DNA from: Anoplopoma fimbria
Lineage: Eukaryota > Chordata > Actinopteri > Perciformes > Anoplopomatidae
NCBI RefSeq assembly: GCF_027596085.1
Contig: NC_072456.1
Location: 22,155,218 to 22,219,217 of the forward strand
Direction: 5' to 3'
Length of the DNA stretch: 64,000 bases
The position numbers were made by a program, and so were the translations under genes. Shown here piece after piece: positions 27,481-38,604 of this stretch; position 1 is the first letter of the stretch, and each line of letters starts with the position of its first letter. The notes under the pieces were generated by a model, which saw only the letters and a program-made list of their open reading frames with translations, had not been told where the DNA came from and made no database searches.

Positions 27481-28250
27481 TAAATGTAAGAATGTTGTGG
27501 TTTTACATGGGTTTGGTCATGAGCCGCACTGTTTCTTGGGAAGGCACAGTTACTTTCTGAAGTCAAAACTGGTTGACTGGCAACCTCGCAGTGACAACAA
27601 GTTTTCAGAAAGTCACTGCTTCGGGCCAAGAAATAGTTCCGGTTTATAACTCTATGTAAATCCCCAAATAGTTGCATTTGCTGTCCTCACTGCAGATTTT
27701 GTGCAGATTTGATAAACAATAACCAGATATCAGTTAGTCCAGTCCAAGTCGTCCAAAGTTAAAACATTTCAAACTTTTTGCCGTCCTCCACGACAGAACT
27801 TAAAACCGGATGTTTCAAAGCAAGAAAGATGTTTAAGTTTGCAAAATGATATATATAGCTGCATTTTACCGCTATGTGTAGCACTAGAATAATTACATAA
27901 GTAGAAGAAACTAAATGATTTTATTTGATGTCACAATAGCAACATAGCGTTATGTGTTTCGTTTTGCTGCCCTACCACTTCATGTATCCATGAAGGATTA
28001 AAAACACCTCTTATCTCTTTTGCTTTAGACAGTGAGCTGTTCATGAGAAAGTTACAAGTAGTGCACTCTAACCTCCCTTGATATGTGTCCTCATCACATC
28101 CATTAGTCTTCATGTACAGACAGGGAGGTTCAGTGTCTGCATTTTAATTTGCCTTTCATTCTCTTCCGTTACCTGACTGTAACCTGCTTTCTTGAGGCGA
28201 ACAAAAAGCACATTACTGTGCAGCAAACAGCTCAAATACAATCCAGTCTC
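27481..28250. other. Intergenic DNA upstream of amh
   Basis: No exon or repeat recognised. This is presumably distal 5' flanking sequence of amh. Confidence 0.35.
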
Positions 28251-28251
28251 A

Positions 28252-28260
28252 TCAAGGACA
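28252..28260 (+). promoter_or_regulatory. Candidate SF-1 (NR5A1) site in the amh promoter
   Basis: TCAAGGACA lies about 160 bp upstream of the amh start codon. It differs by one base from the SF-1 consensus TCAAGGTCA. SF-1 sites in the proximal promoter are established for mammalian AMH; occupancy here is inference. Confidence 0.45.
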
Positions 28261-28418
28261 CCTGATATTCCTATTTTGGCAGCGTGTTCCCCAGTTAGTG
28301 AGAAGGGAAGGTGGGAGGATAGGAGGATATAACTCCCTTTTCCTCATGAGTTTGACCCATTCAGAACAAGCGACTGAGAAAGGTCTGACCACACAGACAC
28401 ACGCACCGACAGTGAGGT

Positions 28419-31400
28419 ATGTTGTGTTTGGATTTTTTCTTCTGTGGAGCGTTGATGCTGTGCTGCACCAGGCTCTGTGTGGCCCTGCTGGCCTCACATG
28501 GACAGCAGCCGATCCTGGACCACGACCCCACAGAGACAGGTCAGACTCTGCACTATTGAGACCTCTGAAAGTTTGTGCATTAATATTCATGCAATTTTAT
28601 GTTTTGGTGCTCTTTAAAGTCTTCTCAATAAGTCTGTTTTGGACTGTTTGCATGTGGTTCCTGCGTCTAGCTTGATGTGTTTTTCATTTCATACTGTAAT
28701 TCGTTCTTTTTTTTTTAAATGCAGAGCACACCTTCCCATCAACAGATATGTCTTCAGCCTCCACAGTCTCTCATCACGACCCCCACAATGCACCATGTTT
28801 TGTGGATGACATATTCGCCGTGTTGCGTGAAGCTGTTGGGAATGACGGCGAACTCACAAACAGCAGCTTGACTCAGTTTGGAATCTGCACTCTATCTGAT
28901 AGCTCATCAGGCTCAGTCTTGTTACAGCTTGCAAAAGAATCAATCAGAGACCAGAGACTTGGATTTGAGGTGTTGCATCCAACTGGAGGTATGAGCGCTC
29001 TCGGATCTCAATAAATTCCTGTTTTAATGCTTTTTTTTAAATATCTTACGGCATGTCTTGTTCTCTCCATCAGTGCTCTTGGCAGAGGAAGACGAGAGAG
29101 GAACGCTCATGTTGACCTTTGACCTCCCACAGTCTCCTTTGCTCAAGCTGAGCCCTGCGCTGCTCTTGGCGTTTGAAAGCCCTCCCAATGGAGGAAACCT
29201 GGACGTGACTTTCACTAGTCAGTCCCTGCATCCTAACGCACAGGTAAAGAAAGGCCTTGTGTTGATGATGCATGAATGGTAAACTCTCCTGAAGTTCCTG
29301 AATTTTGGTCACAGATATTACTGTTGTTTTCCTGTCTTTTCTAGACTGTGTGCATCTCAGGAGAAACGCAGTACATATTGCTGACGGGACAAGCATCAGA
29401 GGTCAACGTTCACCAGAGATGGAGGATTTCTGTTGAGGCAAAATCCCCCGATATGAGTAAGATATGAGTACGATATAATGTCCTGTTTCATGAGCACTCT
29501 CCTCACATTTCCCTCTTATTGCAGACCAAAACCTAAAAGTCATCCTTATTAGTGGAAAATCAGGAAGTAACATCAACTTGGTTCCGCTTCTGCTTTTCTC
29601 TGGGGAAAGAGGAACTGATATAAGGTTGTAATGGTTTTTATGTTCCCTATTGAAATGTGACCAGACTACTGTTAAAGCAGTGTTCAGCAACTTTTTCTAC
29701 TCTCTCTATCTGATATCATCATAGTTCGTCCCTGGCCTCTTCACAGACCTCCTTCCTCTGTGAGCTGAAGCGTTTCCTGGGTGACGTCCTGCCTCGGGAC
29801 CACCGTGAGTCCTCTCCGCTCCAGCTGGACTCCTTGCAGTCCCTGCCTCCTCTGACGCTGGGCTTATCCTCCAGCGACACCTTGCTGGCAGGACTGATCA
29901 ACTCCTCCTCCATTACCATCTTCTCCTTCAGCAGCTGGGGCTCCGTGTTTCAGGTGCACCGCGGAGAACTGGCCTTTTCTCCTGGGTTGCTGGAGGAGCT
30001 CAAGCTGAGGTTGGAGCAGATCGTGGTGAAGATAATGGAGGTGATACGGGAGGAGCAGGTCGGTCAGAGAGCCACAGAGAGGCTGGGAAGGCTGAAGGAC
30101 CTCAGTGCTTTATCGATGAATGAACCGTCAGCAGGTGATGTATTCAAGAAAACAGTCACCTAAAGCAGTTGTTCACAACCTTTTTTTTTTTTTTTTTTTT
30201 GACCCACAGCAGAGTTAACCATTTTGAGAAATTAGCAACCAATTCTTGACCTTTGGCTTCATATCGTGGTAAACACTTTTTTAACATATAACAGTTGGAA
30301 ACATTGCAAACAGAAATCAATAATCAAGATAGATTGGATGTCAAGTAGAGAGGAAGGACAAGCTGGTGTTGTTGTCACTTTAGGGACCCCCAATCCAAGA
30401 GTTCACTGCTGATGGGCCTGTAGATCTTCGGTGGGAATCAGCACAAAGGTCTAGAAAACCAACATTGAAAAGGGAGAGAATGAATGAACAAGCAACCAGT
30501 GACTTGCTGGATTGTTTTTTTAGGGTTCTGTGAAGAACATGACAGCGGTTGCACTACTGGTTTTTCAGGAATTGAGGGTGGACAAGTTAGCTGATAACAC
30601 TTAAGATACAAATTCTTTAAAGCAACTACATTTTTAGTTTAAGGCAACATGGTGCCTGGTTGCCAGCGTGGCAATTGCTTTAAAAAGTCAGAGTCTTGCT
30701 CTCAACGTTCGCTAACTATTTTTAACTAATCCATTACATTTGTAATGCTAATGCATTCTTATTTGCAACACATGGTAATAGGTGTTAGCTGACTCAATAT
30801 GTTGATTTACAATATGTCTTAAAATGAAATCAAATTCATATTCTTATTCAATTATTTGAGCTTTTTCACAGTCTTTCTACACAAACCCCCTGCAGAAAAA
30901 GACCCTGCTTGGGAATCAGTCCTAAACCACAGTATTTACATTATAAATTAGCCCATCTGACATATATTTTGATTTCCTTGGTATCAAGATTGTGTATTAC
31001 CATTTTTTAACTGGTGCTTCTGTTACCTCTAGAACAGGAGAGAGCCAGTACCGTGCATTCCTTCTGCTGAAGGCCCTGCAGACGGTGGCCCGCGCCTACG
31101 AGTTGCAGAGAGGACTTCGGGCCACCAGAGCCGGTCCAACCAGCCCAGTGAGGGCCAACGTTTGTGGGCTGAGGAGCCTCACCGTGTCCCTAGAAAAGCG
31201 TCTCGGGCTTCCAAACACGGTCAACATCAACAACTGCCATGGCTCCTGTGCTTTCCCGCTGACCAACGCCAACAACCACGCCGTCCTGCTCAACTTCCAC
31301 ATCGAGAGCGAGAACGTGGACGAGCGGGCGCCATGCTGCGTGCCCGTGGCCTACGAAGCCCTGGAGGTGGTGGAACTGAACGAACATGGGACTTACCTCT

Positions 31401-31444
31401 CCATTAAACCAGATGTGGTGGCCAAGGAGTGTGGATGCCGCTAA
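28419..31444 (+). CDS. amh: Anti-Mullerian hormone
   Basis: Secreted TGF-beta family ligand that acts through AMHR2; in teleosts it limits germ-cell proliferation and promotes testis development. Seven exons: 28419-28539, 28725-28988, 29074-29243, 29345-29456, 29525-29624, 29725-30134, 31038-31444. Phases match and give 527 aa. The start at 28419 gives a hydrophobic signal peptide (MLCLDFFFCGALMLCC); an in-frame ATG at 28455 is an alternative. The AMH-specific N-terminal region includes APCFVDDIFAVLREAVGN. The last exon encodes the mature domain with seven cysteines: CGLRSLTV, NNCHGSCAFPL, APCCVPVAYE and a terminal ECGCR. For the last intron the acceptor before 31038 is chosen because it alone keeps phase. 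The frame is intact. A poly(A) signal AATAAA lies at about 31736. Position next to dot1l marks it as the ancestral-locus copy rather than a translocated male-specific duplicate. Confidence 0.97.
30172..30415. mobile_element. Probable hAT-type miniature element in amh intron 6
   Basis: The left end reads CAGTTGTTCACAACC followed by a T run and GACCC. The right end reads GGGACCCCCAATCC...GTTCACTGCTG, which is roughly its complement. CAGNGGTTCTCAACC ends are typical of hAT-derived short elements. Both ends are degenerate, so this is an old copy. It sits well inside the intron. Confidence 0.5.
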
Positions 31445-32049
31445 AAAAAATCTTCCTGGAGTGTAATTTAGTGATATTTAACACATAACACTGAAACCTG
31501 TAACTGTCATGCAATTGTTACTGGCATTTATTTATTCAAACAGTATTAATACACTGCTAGTACATACACATGTTAATTTACAGAGGTCTCTTTAGGCCAT
31601 AAACTTATATACATGTAGACAATGTATTATTTGCAGTATTCTGACACTTAAAAAGTGTATTCAAACCAAATAAGTGAAATATGAGTATTATCACCCTTTT
31701 CTGTCATATTTTATTTATTATTAATAATCTCTTTTGAATAAAAAGCCATTGTTTTATCTGGAAAAAAACTCTTATTATCCATCAGATCACTTTTTGTGCT
31801 TTGACTAATATTCCATCATTTAATTATTGTTCCAAAATGTTTTAATAACTCTGTTACATCTGTTGACAATATAGGATTTTGTTACAATGTGACATTTCTA
31901 AATTAGTTATACTAAAAGGTAGATAAATTAAATGGCGTTCTCTACAAAACAAACAAAAATGGAGTAATAAATGTTCTTAGCATTCTAAAAAAACATTCTG
32001 TATTTTTATATTATTAAATGCAAAGTATATGGGAGGCGGTTTGTGCTCT
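31445..32049 (+). other. amh 3' UTR and short convergent intergenic gap
   Basis: AT-rich DNA after the amh stop. AATAAA at about 31736 is a suitable amh poly(A) signal. The opposing jsrp1-like gene has its own signal at 32050-32055, so the two genes converge with a gap of about 300 bp between likely transcript ends. Confidence 0.55.
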
Positions 32050-32055
32050 TTATTC
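32050..32055 (-). terminator. Poly(A) signal of the jsrp1-like gene
   Basis: Plus-strand TTTATT reads AATAAA on the minus strand, about 55 bp downstream of the stop codon of the jsrp1-like frame. Confidence 0.6.
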
Positions 32056-32109
32056 AGAAACCTGTTGTTGTGTGACAGATGATGACACATTTATTTTTTT
32101 GTATACAAA

Positions 32110-33666
32110 TCATACTTTTGGTTTGGGTTTCAGGATTGCTCTGTTTCCAATCGGCTTTTTTCTTCTCCTTATTGCTCCGACTTCTTCAGATCCCCACCGC
32201 CACATGACATTGTCCCAAATGGATATCTGGAGACGGGAGGAAACAACAAACAGTCTGGTTTCAAAAGTGATAACTTAAACACACATTTTATTGTGACTGC
32301 ATGAAATTTGGCAGAGATTCAGATCCTGAAGCTTCACTGACACAAATAAATTCCATTATCATTATCAGTTGTGACCTTGTTAAATTACATGTTGTAGTTG
32401 TATGATACAATGAAAAGCAATCATATCTGAAAAGCATTGTGACTTTCCTTTTAATAATATTTATTCATCTGTAATCAGAGGAACTGTTAGAGATTCTGAT
32501 CCCTCGGAAAAACAGCTCAACAACAGCTTCCACTGAGACGATGAACATCTGTAACCCCTGGCTTCTTTCAGTGAACCTGTTCAGCTACTGGTCGCCGTTG
32601 ATCATCCAGTTTTCATTTTCCCCCTCAAGTTCATATGATCGAGTACCAGCACTGCAGAAATGTGGGTTTATGCTTTGCTAATGCATTGAAATAATTAGCG
32701 TATAGTATTAATCTTGCATTACCAAACCTAAATGTTGTTTGGCTTATGAAGTAGTTGGATTATTTGAAGCCCCAAAATATTAGTATAATAGTTTTTTTTA
32801 AATTATATTAGTATAATATGAAAAGAAATTCAATTGGAGAATAGTGTTGGTGTTTATCAGCGCACTGAGCTGGTTCTAAGTGGGCATCAGTAAATTAGCA
32901 GAGGTTGACTTTATTTCCATAGTTTTGACAAGATTTTCTCCCAAACCTTGTGAGCTTGATGAGAAAAAGGTTTGGCAACACCATATAATAGCCTAGTGGT
33001 GCAAATAAAATAAAATAATCTTCAAACTGAACATAAACAAAGGCCTCCACTGATTTATATCACTGAGTAAAACAGTATTACTCCACAAAAAACCTAAACA
33101 AAATCAACTAACCCTTTACTAGTGTTACAGATATAGACAATACCTGAAATATTGAACCGTCCTGCAGACTTCCAACGAAAGACCTTATACCTGTCTCCTC
33201 AACAAAAGTATCCATCGCATCTAGAAAACAAAACAAATGTTTAAAAAAAGACACTGACGGCCTGCTGACTTTAACAGAAAGAAAGAGTTAAGGATCGCAC
33301 AGAATCTTACAGAATGATTACAGTATCTAGATGTTGAATGTTACTCATTTGTGTGACATGATTGATGTACTCACCGTGCAGTTCACTGACCCCTGAGCTC
33401 ACGAGCAGAACGACCACTGCCAGCACTAAGCAGCGGTTCATGGTGAATCCTTTCCATGGATTTGGAACATCACTCAAGCTTTCGATGGACAGAATGCGCT
33501 CATAAGACACTACGGACAGACACAAACGGGTCAGATGCTAGTTGCCATAGAATTCGCTTTGTGTGTTGACATATGTCTTACTTGTGATGTGTTCAGATGT
33601 TCCAACTGTCACTCCAAAAAGTCCTGTAGTTGGAGGTTTAGATTCAAAGCTGGAGCCGTAATGAAG
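32110..33666 (-). CDS. jsrp1: Small single-pass membrane protein, JSRP1 (JP-45)-like
   Basis: Minus-strand exons with matching phases: 33582-33666, 33375-33509, 33144-33220, 32110-32226 (stop at 32110). A possible untranslated exon ends at 33873. The frame is open through all four exons. The start is uncertain: an ATG created across the 33582/33509 junction gives MSYERILSIESLSDV... and 109 aa; an ATG at 33441 gives 86 aa. The hydrophobic segment NRCLVLAVVVLLVSSG follows PWKGFTM. This resembles my recollection of the human JSRP1 membrane segment, where PW is followed by NKCLVLA and a hydrophobic run. The tail is basic (RRRKKPIGNR). The same place and strand between AMH and OAZ1 is occupied by JSRP1 in human. 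JSRP1 sits in junctional sarcoplasmic reticulum and interacts with the Cav1.1 channel and calsequestrin. The long Lys/Glu-rich part of mammalian JSRP1 is absent. Without synteny it could be read as a small secreted protein. Confidence 0.6.
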
Positions 33667-33903
33667 CTGTAAGTTAAGATGAGAATTCAATTTATGTCAA
33701 GCATAAAACCAACGGAAAATCTACGTTTTTGCAATGTTTGTGCCTGTAATGCTATGAGCACAGTCTTGTCTGTCATAGTCCAACATTGGAACGCTTAAAA
33801 TAGTCCCCTGCAGCTAGTGGCAAAAGAGTTTAGTTTTATATCAACATCTGAACAGGAAAATAAGAAACTTACCTGATTGTACCCTTCTGTTGTGTCTCAC
33901 CAT

Positions 33904-34741
33904 TGAAGTGAAGGTTTATGTGGTTGTTTTGATGGTGATTTCACCAGAGACGGTGTTTTGCACACCCTGCACCATGCTCCTTTGCTCCTTTGCTCCTTGA
34001 TTGACAGGCACAGATGAGAGGAGTTGAAAAAAAGGAAAATGACACTCATAGTGTGCACTGAGACTGTGACAAGTTTAACCAGCATTAGCCTGTATTCCAT
34101 TGATCAGAACAAAATATTGCCCAGATGGGCTAAAATAATGAAACAAAAAAATTTGCCCTGTTGGGGAAGAACAAAACAGAGCTACTCTGTAACACCTTAC
34201 CACTGTGTTTAGTACCAGTAATGTAAAAACCCTGTCAAGCTGATGTCCCTGCAGACCCCAGAGGTACAATTTTAGTCCAACTTTAATTTATTGCATGAAT
34301 AATTTTCTTTCTTTAGAAGAGATTAGTTAACTTTTTTGCTATACCGGTTGTTTCTTTCAGTATTTTACACGTGGGGTTCAATTTCAGAATCAGAATGAGA
34401 ATCAGACACGATTTAATGCCACTTATGTTTACTCATATAATGATTTTCGCGATTGGTGCATGACAATAAACAAAGTGTATGTTGGTAGAATGATGATGAT
34501 AATATGAAGTATTGCAATTATGTAATTTTTGGGGGCATTTAGTACTTTTAGGTGGGATACTTTAAAGTATTATTTTCTAAGAATGTATTTTTACGTTGTC
34601 GTCTCGTCCTACACTGATCTTAAGTAGCCCATGGTCATTATTTAATTACATTTTAGAGATAGATAGTTGCAATACCTTTATAGCTGTCACCTTACTAAAC
34701 TCTGCACCACGGTGATAGCCCCCATCCCCGCTTACCCCCCT

Positions 34742-34743
<2 letters not shown>
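33904..34743. other. Gene-free stretch upstream of the jsrp1-like gene
   Basis: AT-rich DNA with no exon recognised; it should contain the promoter of the minus-strand jsrp1-like gene. Confidence 0.35.

Positions 34744-34830
<87 letters not shown>
34744..34830. repeat. (CA)n microsatellite
   Basis: Uninterrupted CA dinucleotides for about 87 bp, directly followed by a retroposon-like tail. Confidence 0.98.
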
Positions 34831-34831
<1 letters not shown>

Positions 34832-35144
34832 AGACACCTTCCTCCAGTGACTATACATACTTACATCTTACTGTTTATACTATATATATATACTGTATAT
34901 ATCTTGCATTTCATATCCACTGTTCATACTGTTTGTACTGTTATTTTTCTTTTTTATTATTATTTATCTGTTATTTATACTGTTATTTATCCAGCACATT
35001 GCACTGCACCTTTACTGCTTCTTTTTGAACTTCTGGTTAGATGCTAAAACTGCATTTCGTTGTCCTAGTACTTGTACTCTGTGCAATGACAATAAAGTTG
35101 AATCTAATCTAATATAATATAATATAATATAATATCATATAATA
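34831..35144 (+). mobile_element. 3' tail of a fish retroposon (non-LTR type)
   Basis: The sequence runs through TTTCGTTGTCCTAGTACTTG, then CTGTGCAATGACAATAAAG and ends in TTGAATCTAATCTAAT followed by (ATAAT)n. CAATGACAATAAAG with a short-repeat tail is a common 3' end of teleost LINE/SINE elements. Only the tail is present. Its GAATCTAATCTAAT junction reappears inside the satellite at 36.3-38.6 kb. Confidence 0.65.
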
Positions 35145-36325
35145 CAGTGGTTCTCAACCTTTTTTCAGTGATGTACCCCCTGTGAAATATTTTTTCAGCC
35201 AAGTACCCCCTAACCAGCGCAAAGCATTTTTGGTTGAAAAAAAGATGTAATACTCAGCGCTGTGCCATTAGTGTCTGATTTATTAAACTGTCAACACTGA
35301 AGATTGCACATTGAACATTGCTGCATTGAACTGAGTGCTTTTGCATTTACATTTTAGTGAGAAACTTCTGCTTGTGCGTCACTGAGGATCTTTGTCAGTC
35401 TTGGTGGCAGGGAGGCAACTGCTGTGATCAAGCTCTTCTCCAGGCACAGTCTGTTTCTTTGCTATGTTTTGATCACAGTCATTGCAGAGAAGGAGGCCTC
35501 ACATAAATATGTGGAGGCAAAGGGTAGCAGCTGCTCCAAAGCTTTCTGTCCCAGGTCAGGGTGCTCCTGCTTCACACACACCCAAAACTGTGTGAGTGTG
35601 GATGTGGCAAACTTCATCTGGAGGCCACGGTCAGATGACACTTCCAGGAGTTTTTCCTGATAAGTGACAGGTAGCTTGCTTCCGTTTGCTTCGGACAAGA
35701 GAAATGGATTTCTCACCCAATCCAGCTGTGCAGATTTCTCCTCCATGTCAGGAAAGTAGGAATGAAAATCTTGAATCAAGTTGGTCAAATGTCCCACTAT
35801 GACCGACTTGACTGGAGCTCTGTCCACATCCTCACTAGAGAGAAAATCATCCACCTGAGGAAAGCAGGTGAAATCCCCCTGTGCAGAGGCCCTTCTCCAC
35901 AGCTCTGCTTTCTTCAGAAAGCCACCCACCTTGTCATACAGGTTTAAAATGCTGTCCTTTCCCTGCAGAGACATATTTAGTTCATTCAGTTTGCTGAATA
36001 TATCTGCCAGATAGCACAGCTTTGCAACCAGTCTGTGTCCCAGAACAAGGTGGCATGGGGCGATCTGTGCTCAATCAGAAAGGTGTGTACTTCAGATTGT
36101 AATTCCAACAGCCGGTTGAGTATTTTGTGTGCAGCAGCAGTTGTGTGTGTTCAGCTCCCATGTTTTCACAGAGGCGGCCAAACAGGCTCGTGGCCTTGAC
36201 TTTATGAAGTGGATCACTTTGACATGCTGTCGTTCAAAATGTCATGTAACACACGGCTCATTTTATTGGACGCCAATGCTTCTTTGTGTATGACACAGTG
36301 AGTCCACTTCACGTCGGGGTTCTCT
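35145..36325 (-). mobile_element. hAT transposon remnant, ZBED5/GTF2IRD2-like transposase, 3' part
   Basis: One terminus, CAGTGGTTCTCAACC, lies at 35145. On the minus strand 35462-35974 is open and encodes the C-terminal part of a hAT transposase: MSLQGKDSILNLYDKVGGF, later LPFASTYLCEASFSAMTVIK, the hAT dimerisation-type ending. Coding similarity continues upstream (to about 36300 in plus coordinates) with broken frames. The other end is lost where the pentanucleotide satellite begins at about 36330. No intact transposase. Confidence 0.8.
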
Positions 36326-36329
36326 TTTT

Positions 36330-38604
36330 TAATTATATTATATTATATTATATTATATTATATTATATTATATTATATTATATTATATTATATTATATTA
36401 TAATATAATATAATATAATATAATATAATAAAATCGAATCGAATATAACATAACATAACATAACATAACATAATATAATATAATATAACATAACATAACA
36501 TAATATAATATAATATAACATACTCGAATCTAATATAATATAATATAATATGAAATAAAATAAAATAATATAATATAATATAATATAATATAATATGATA
36601 TAATATAATATAATATAATATAATAATACAATACAATATAACAATACAATACAATACAATATAATATAATATAACATAACATAACATAACATAATATAAT
36701 ATAATATAATATAATATAATATAATATAAATATAATGACATGACATGACATAATATAATATAATATAATATAATATAATACAATACAATATAATATAATA
36801 ATAATATAACATAACATAACATACATAAAATAATATAACATAACATAACATAACATAATATAATATAATATAACATACTCGAATCTAATCTAATATAATA
36901 TAATATAATGTAAAATAAAAATAAAATAAAATATAATATAATATAATATAATATAATATGACAATATAATATAATATAATATAATATAATATAATATAAT
37001 ACAATACAATATAATATAATATATATAACATAACATAACATAATATAATATAATATAATATAAATAAATCTAATCTAATCTAATATAATATAATAAAATA
37101 AAATAAAATAATATAATATAATATAATATAATATAATATAATATGACATGACATGACATGACATGACATGACATAATATAATATAATATAATATAATATA
37201 ATATAATATAATACAATACATGACATAATATAATATAATATAATATAATACAATACAATACAATACAATATAATATAATATAACATAACATAACATAAAT
37301 ATAATATAATATAACATAACATAACATAATATAATATAATATAACATACTCGAATCTAATCTAATATAATATAATATAATGTAAAATTAAAATAAAATAA
37401 ATATAATATAATATAATATAATATAATATGACATGACATAATATAATATAATATAATATAATACAATATAATATAATATAATATAATATAATATAACATA
37501 ACATAACATAATATAATATAATATAATATAACATACTCAAATCTAATCTAATCTAATATAATATAAATAAAATAAAATAAAAAAATATATAAATAAATAA
37601 AATAATATAATATAATATACATGACATGACATGACATGACATGACATAATATAATATAATATAATATAATATAATAATATAAATATAATATAATAAATAT
37701 GGGGTGCTGGAATACAATATAAATATATAATATAATATAACAATAACATAATATAACATAACATAACATAACATAATATAATATAATATAATATAACATA
37801 ACATAACATAACATAATATAATATAATATAACATAACTATAATCTAATATAATAATATAATAATAAAATAAAATAAAATAATATAATGTAAAATAAAAAT
37901 AATATAATATAATATAATATAATATAATATAATATGACATGACATAATATAATATAATATAATATAATATAATATAATATAATATAATATAATATAACAT
38001 AATATAATATAATATAACATACTCGAATCTAATCTAATATAATATAATATAATATAATATAAAATAAAATAAAATAATATAATATAATATAATATGACAT
38101 GACATGACATGACATAATATAATATAATATAATACAATACAATATAATATAATATAATAATATAATATAACATAACATAACATAACATAACATAACATAA
38201 TATAATATAATATAATATACTATACTATACTATAATATAATATAATATAATATAATATAATATAATATAATATAATATAATATAATATAATATAATATAA
38301 TGTGATGTGATATGATATGATATAATATACTATACTATAATATAACATAACATAACATAATATAATATAATATAATATAATATAATATAATATAATATAA
38401 TTCAATATAATATAATATAATAATATAATATAATATAATAAAATACAATACAATACAATACAACATAACATTACATAACATAACATAACATAATATAATA
38501 CAATATAATATAATATAACATAACATAACATAACATAATATAACATAACATAACATAACATAACATAACATAACATAACATAACATAACATAACATAATA
38601 TAAT
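36330..38604. repeat. Pentanucleotide satellite (TATAA and variants) with higher-order units
   Basis: About 2.3 kb built almost only of 5-bp units. It starts as (TATTA)n, switches near 36401 to the complementary (TAATA)n, and then alternates blocks of ATAAT, CATAA, CATGA, CAATA and AAAAT units. A marker ACATACTCGAATCTAATCTAAT recurs in exact or degenerate form near 36530, 36875, 37065, 37350, 37535, 37835 and 38020, giving higher-order periods of roughly 190-345 bp. Long Tyr/Leu-rich open frames on the minus strand come from the 5-bp periodicity and are not proteins. Confidence 0.95.

Noticed and set aside
33375..33441. Signal peptide of a novel secreted hormone
   Set aside because: The frame extends upstream through two more exons and the hydrophobic segment resembles the JSRP1 membrane anchor at the syntenic position; a cleaved signal is therefore less likely, though not excluded.
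34646..35047. Cys/Val- or Thr/His-rich open frames at the CA microsatellite
   Set aside because: Translation of a dinucleotide repeat.
36330..38604. CRISPR-like regular repeats
   Set aside because: The array is simple pentanucleotide satellite without unique spacers, in a vertebrate genome.
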